From Sphingobacterium sp. (GTDB lineage: Bacteria > Bacteroidota > Bacteroidia > Sphingobacteriales > Sphingobacteriaceae), in NCBI GenBank assembly GCA_031253985.1, contig JAIRVH010000172.1, positions 1 to 64,000 of the forward strand: DNA of 64,000 nucleotides, given 5' to 3'. The translations under genes were made by a program, and so were the position numbers. Below are positions 62,594 to 64,000 of this stretch, one piece after another. Each line of letters begins with the position of its first letter. Within the stretch, counting starts at the first letter, position 1. The notes beneath the pieces are model-generated. The model did not search any database. It had not been told where the DNA came from and saw only the letters and a list, made by a program, of their open reading frames with translations.

Positions 62594-63445
62594 TTAAGCA
62601 ATGAACCTATTGCGAAATTCTTTTGGATAATAACCGGTCTTGGTTTTGATAAAGATCGCAAAACGGGACATACAATTGAAATCGAGCAGATAGGTGATTT
62701 CCTTTATCGAATATGTTGTCCCTAGAAGATGCCTTTTAGCTTCGAGAAGGACCCTCTGGTCAATAATTTCCTTAGCGCTCTGTCCGAGGTGTTCCCTACA
62801 GAGAGTGGCGAGGTGGCCCGATGAAACGGCCAGCTTTTCGGCATAAAAACCGGTATTCTTCTGCAATATGAAGTGCTCGTCTACCAGATTATAGAAATTC
62901 TGCAACAGCGATGGCAGGCGTCGCTTTTCTTTGGCAAGCTCTTTGCCCAGTTCCCTATCAATCAGCCTGAGAATAAGCTGGGTCCTCGCCTCTATTATTT
63001 TAGCATCAGGCTTGCAGCTTTCAAGCTCCCTACTCAGGCTGCCCAGTTCAATGAAGATACGGCCGTAAATCTGTTTAGTGATATCGACAATCGGAATTCT
63101 GTTACTTTTTGAACTCAATAGGAAGCTGTCAAATAACAGTCTCTCCACAAGTTCTTTCTTAATTATAAGTTTATGACCTATAGCACATTCTCCAGTATTC
63201 CAACTTCTTATTTGGCCAGGAAATGAAATATGTATCTGAAGATTTTTTTCCTTATATGTTGTAAAGTCAATACTATGCGTGCCCTTACATTGTTCGAATA
63301 TGACAAAAACATAGGATTGTGGCAGCCGAAAATTCTGATTTCTGCTAGCCCCCTCTATTTTAAAATAAGCGACTTCATCCCGGACAACTGCCTTTGATGT
63401 AAAGTCCCAGGGAATGTCCATAATGGTCTTAATGTATTCTTCCAT
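62594..63445 (-). CDS. AraC family transcriptional regulator (paralogue 4)
   Basis: A 283-residue regulator. Its cupin signature is CKGTHSIDFTTYKEKNLQIH and then ISFPGQ, matching the other three. The AraC domain has FYAEKLAVSSGHLATLCREH and SIKEITYLLDFNCMSRFAIF, ending GYYPKEFRNRF. The second HTH reads LLDFNCMSR where most AraC proteins have a glycine (xGF), so its binding may be changed. It has its own terminator. Confidence 0.85.
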   Translation of the reverse strand: MEEYIKTIMDIPWDFTSKAVVRDEVAYFKIEGASRNQNFRLPQSYVFVIFEQCKGTHSIDFTTYKEKNLQIHISFPGQIRSWNTGECAIGHKLIIKKELVERLLFDSFLLSSKSNRIPIVDITKQIYGRIFIELGSLSRELESCKPDAKIIEARTQLILRLIDRELGKELAKEKRRLPSLLQNFYNLVDEHFILQKNTGFYAEKLAVSSGHLATLCREHLGQSAKEIIDQRVLLEAKRHLLGTTYSIKEITYLLDFNCMSRFAIFIKTKTGYYPKEFRNRFIA

Positions 63446-63805
63446 TACTACTAATACTGATTCACAACGTCCTCTGCAAATTCTTTACCATGATGGTACA
63501 GTAATAACGAATTGTACCTGTTAATAAATGTTAAAACACATAAGAGACCTAGCGGTATTAGTGAAAGATAGATAAAGCTCGGAATATCGGTGATGTGGTG
63601 TAGCAACTTTTTTTATTCTAACAGTATATTTCCCGCTAAATTTCTGCTTCCATCATTAAGATTTATAAAAATAACAAGCGAAGCGATAAAATTGAAAAGT
63701 ATAAAGCTTTTCACATAATCTAATTTTGTAGTATATATTATATATCGTAATCTTTTGCATAGGAGGCACTTTGTAATATATATTAAAATATGTAACTGTA
63801 CGATC
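63446..63805. other. Spacer between AraC paralogue 4 and the aldo/keto reductase gene
   Basis: About 360 AT-rich bases without a supported gene. A copy of the recurring promoter-like element is at 63679-63698. Confidence 0.4.
63679..63698 (+). promoter_or_regulatory. CG-N6-TAnnTTTG-like element (copy g)
   Basis: CG, AAGCGA, TAAAATTG, AAAA; one mismatch to TAnnTTTG. It lies 111 bases before the aldo/keto reductase ATG and is the best promoter candidate for it. Confidence 0.4.
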
Positions 63806-64000
63806 ATGGAAAAAATCAAACTATATAAAACTGATCTGAACGTATCACGGATCAATCTCGGGGGGAATGTCTTTGGATGGACACTGAACGAGCAACAGTC
63901 CTTCGAAATATTGGATGCTTTTGTCGAGGCTGGCGGAAATTTCATTGATACAGCCGATGCCTACGGCTGGTGGACGGGCCGTTTGGGAATTTCGGAAACC
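63806..64000 (+). CDS. Aldo/keto reductase, N-terminal part (runs off the window)
   Basis: The ATG at 63806 opens a frame of 65 codons to the right edge. It starts MEKIKLYKTDLNVSRINLGG and continues with FGWTLNEQQSFEILDAFVEA, then GGNFIDTADAYGWWTGRLGI. The LGG-x-x-FG strand and F-I-D-T-A-D-A-Y with the catalytic Asp and Tyr are diagnostic of NADPH-dependent aldo/keto reductases. The C-terminal cofactor site is outside the window. Confidence 0.9.
   Translation, partial: MEKIKLYKTDLNVSRINLGGNVFGWTLNEQQSFEILDAFVEAGGNFIDTADAYGWWTGRLGISET

Noticed and set aside
63613..63945. Reverse-strand 110-codon frame at the right end
   Set aside because: It is antisense to the aldo/keto reductase start, whose sequence is clearly coding.
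1..64000. CRISPR arrays, rRNA, tRNA, intact insertion sequences
   Set aside because: No regularly spaced repeats, no tRNA T-loop with matching arms and no transposase were found by eye on either strand.

Overview
The window looks like a chromosomal segment of a low-GC member of the Bacteroidota, most likely a Sphingobacterium-type member of the Sphingobacteriaceae. This is inferred from protein families: two SusC/SusD pairs, DUF4294, DUF4296, DUF4843 and PKD-like lipoproteins, bacillithiol synthesis (BshB1), a HEPN-fused sulfite reductase, and several TAnnTTTG-type -7 promoter elements. No rRNA, tRNA, CRISPR array or intact insertion sequence was recognised.

Positions 1-26900 are mostly housekeeping: the first codons of a probable RelA/SpoT gene, a DUF4294 protein, a glutathione peroxidase, BshB1, a reverse-strand pstSCAB phosphate transporter, and an assimilatory sulfate reduction and siroheme operon (sulfite reductase, CobA, precorrin-2 dehydrogenase, CysH, CysD, CysN). 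After these come glutamate dehydrogenase, MgtC-like and MutS2 genes, YggS, aspartate kinase, a THUMP-like methyltransferase, a luciferase-like oxidoreductase, small lipoproteins and a dihaem cytochrome c.

Positions 27000-37430, all reverse strand, hold a SusCD-type glycan-uptake locus: GxGYxYP lipoprotein, SusD, SusC and a LamG-like lipoprotein. Next to it is an unusual one-component regulator that fuses a periplasmic LamG/kelch-like sensor through one membrane helix to a cytoplasmic winged helix and TPR-like domain. TTAAT repeats spaced 12-14 bp apart lie in front of the operon and may be its operator.

Positions 37800-44290 are gene-poor: a Crp/Fnr regulator, an SRPBCC protein, an SDR oxidoreductase, a glycine-rich 60-residue peptide gene with its own terminator, and an orphan GAF-histidine kinase. 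The spacers hold a decayed ECF sigma-factor gene, two homologous tandem units that look like ~110-nt small RNAs, and a recurring promoter-like element, CG-N6-TAnnTTTG-AAAA.

Positions 44290-54410 form a second, forward-strand SusCD locus (SusC, SusD, DUF4843, PKD-like lipoprotein, two-lobed aspartic protease, TlpA thioredoxin). With a secreted protease and a thiol oxidoreductase but no glycosidase, it looks suited to a peptide or protein substrate.

Positions 54400-63450 are a regulator island. It has four full-length AraC-family paralogues with the same cupin signature, two stand-alone AraC HTH proteins, two proteins sharing a sensor-like domain with no HTH, and three decayed or frameshifted genes. 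A pair of identical 15-mers exactly 21 bp apart resembles an AraC-type operator. The window ends inside an aldo/keto reductase gene.
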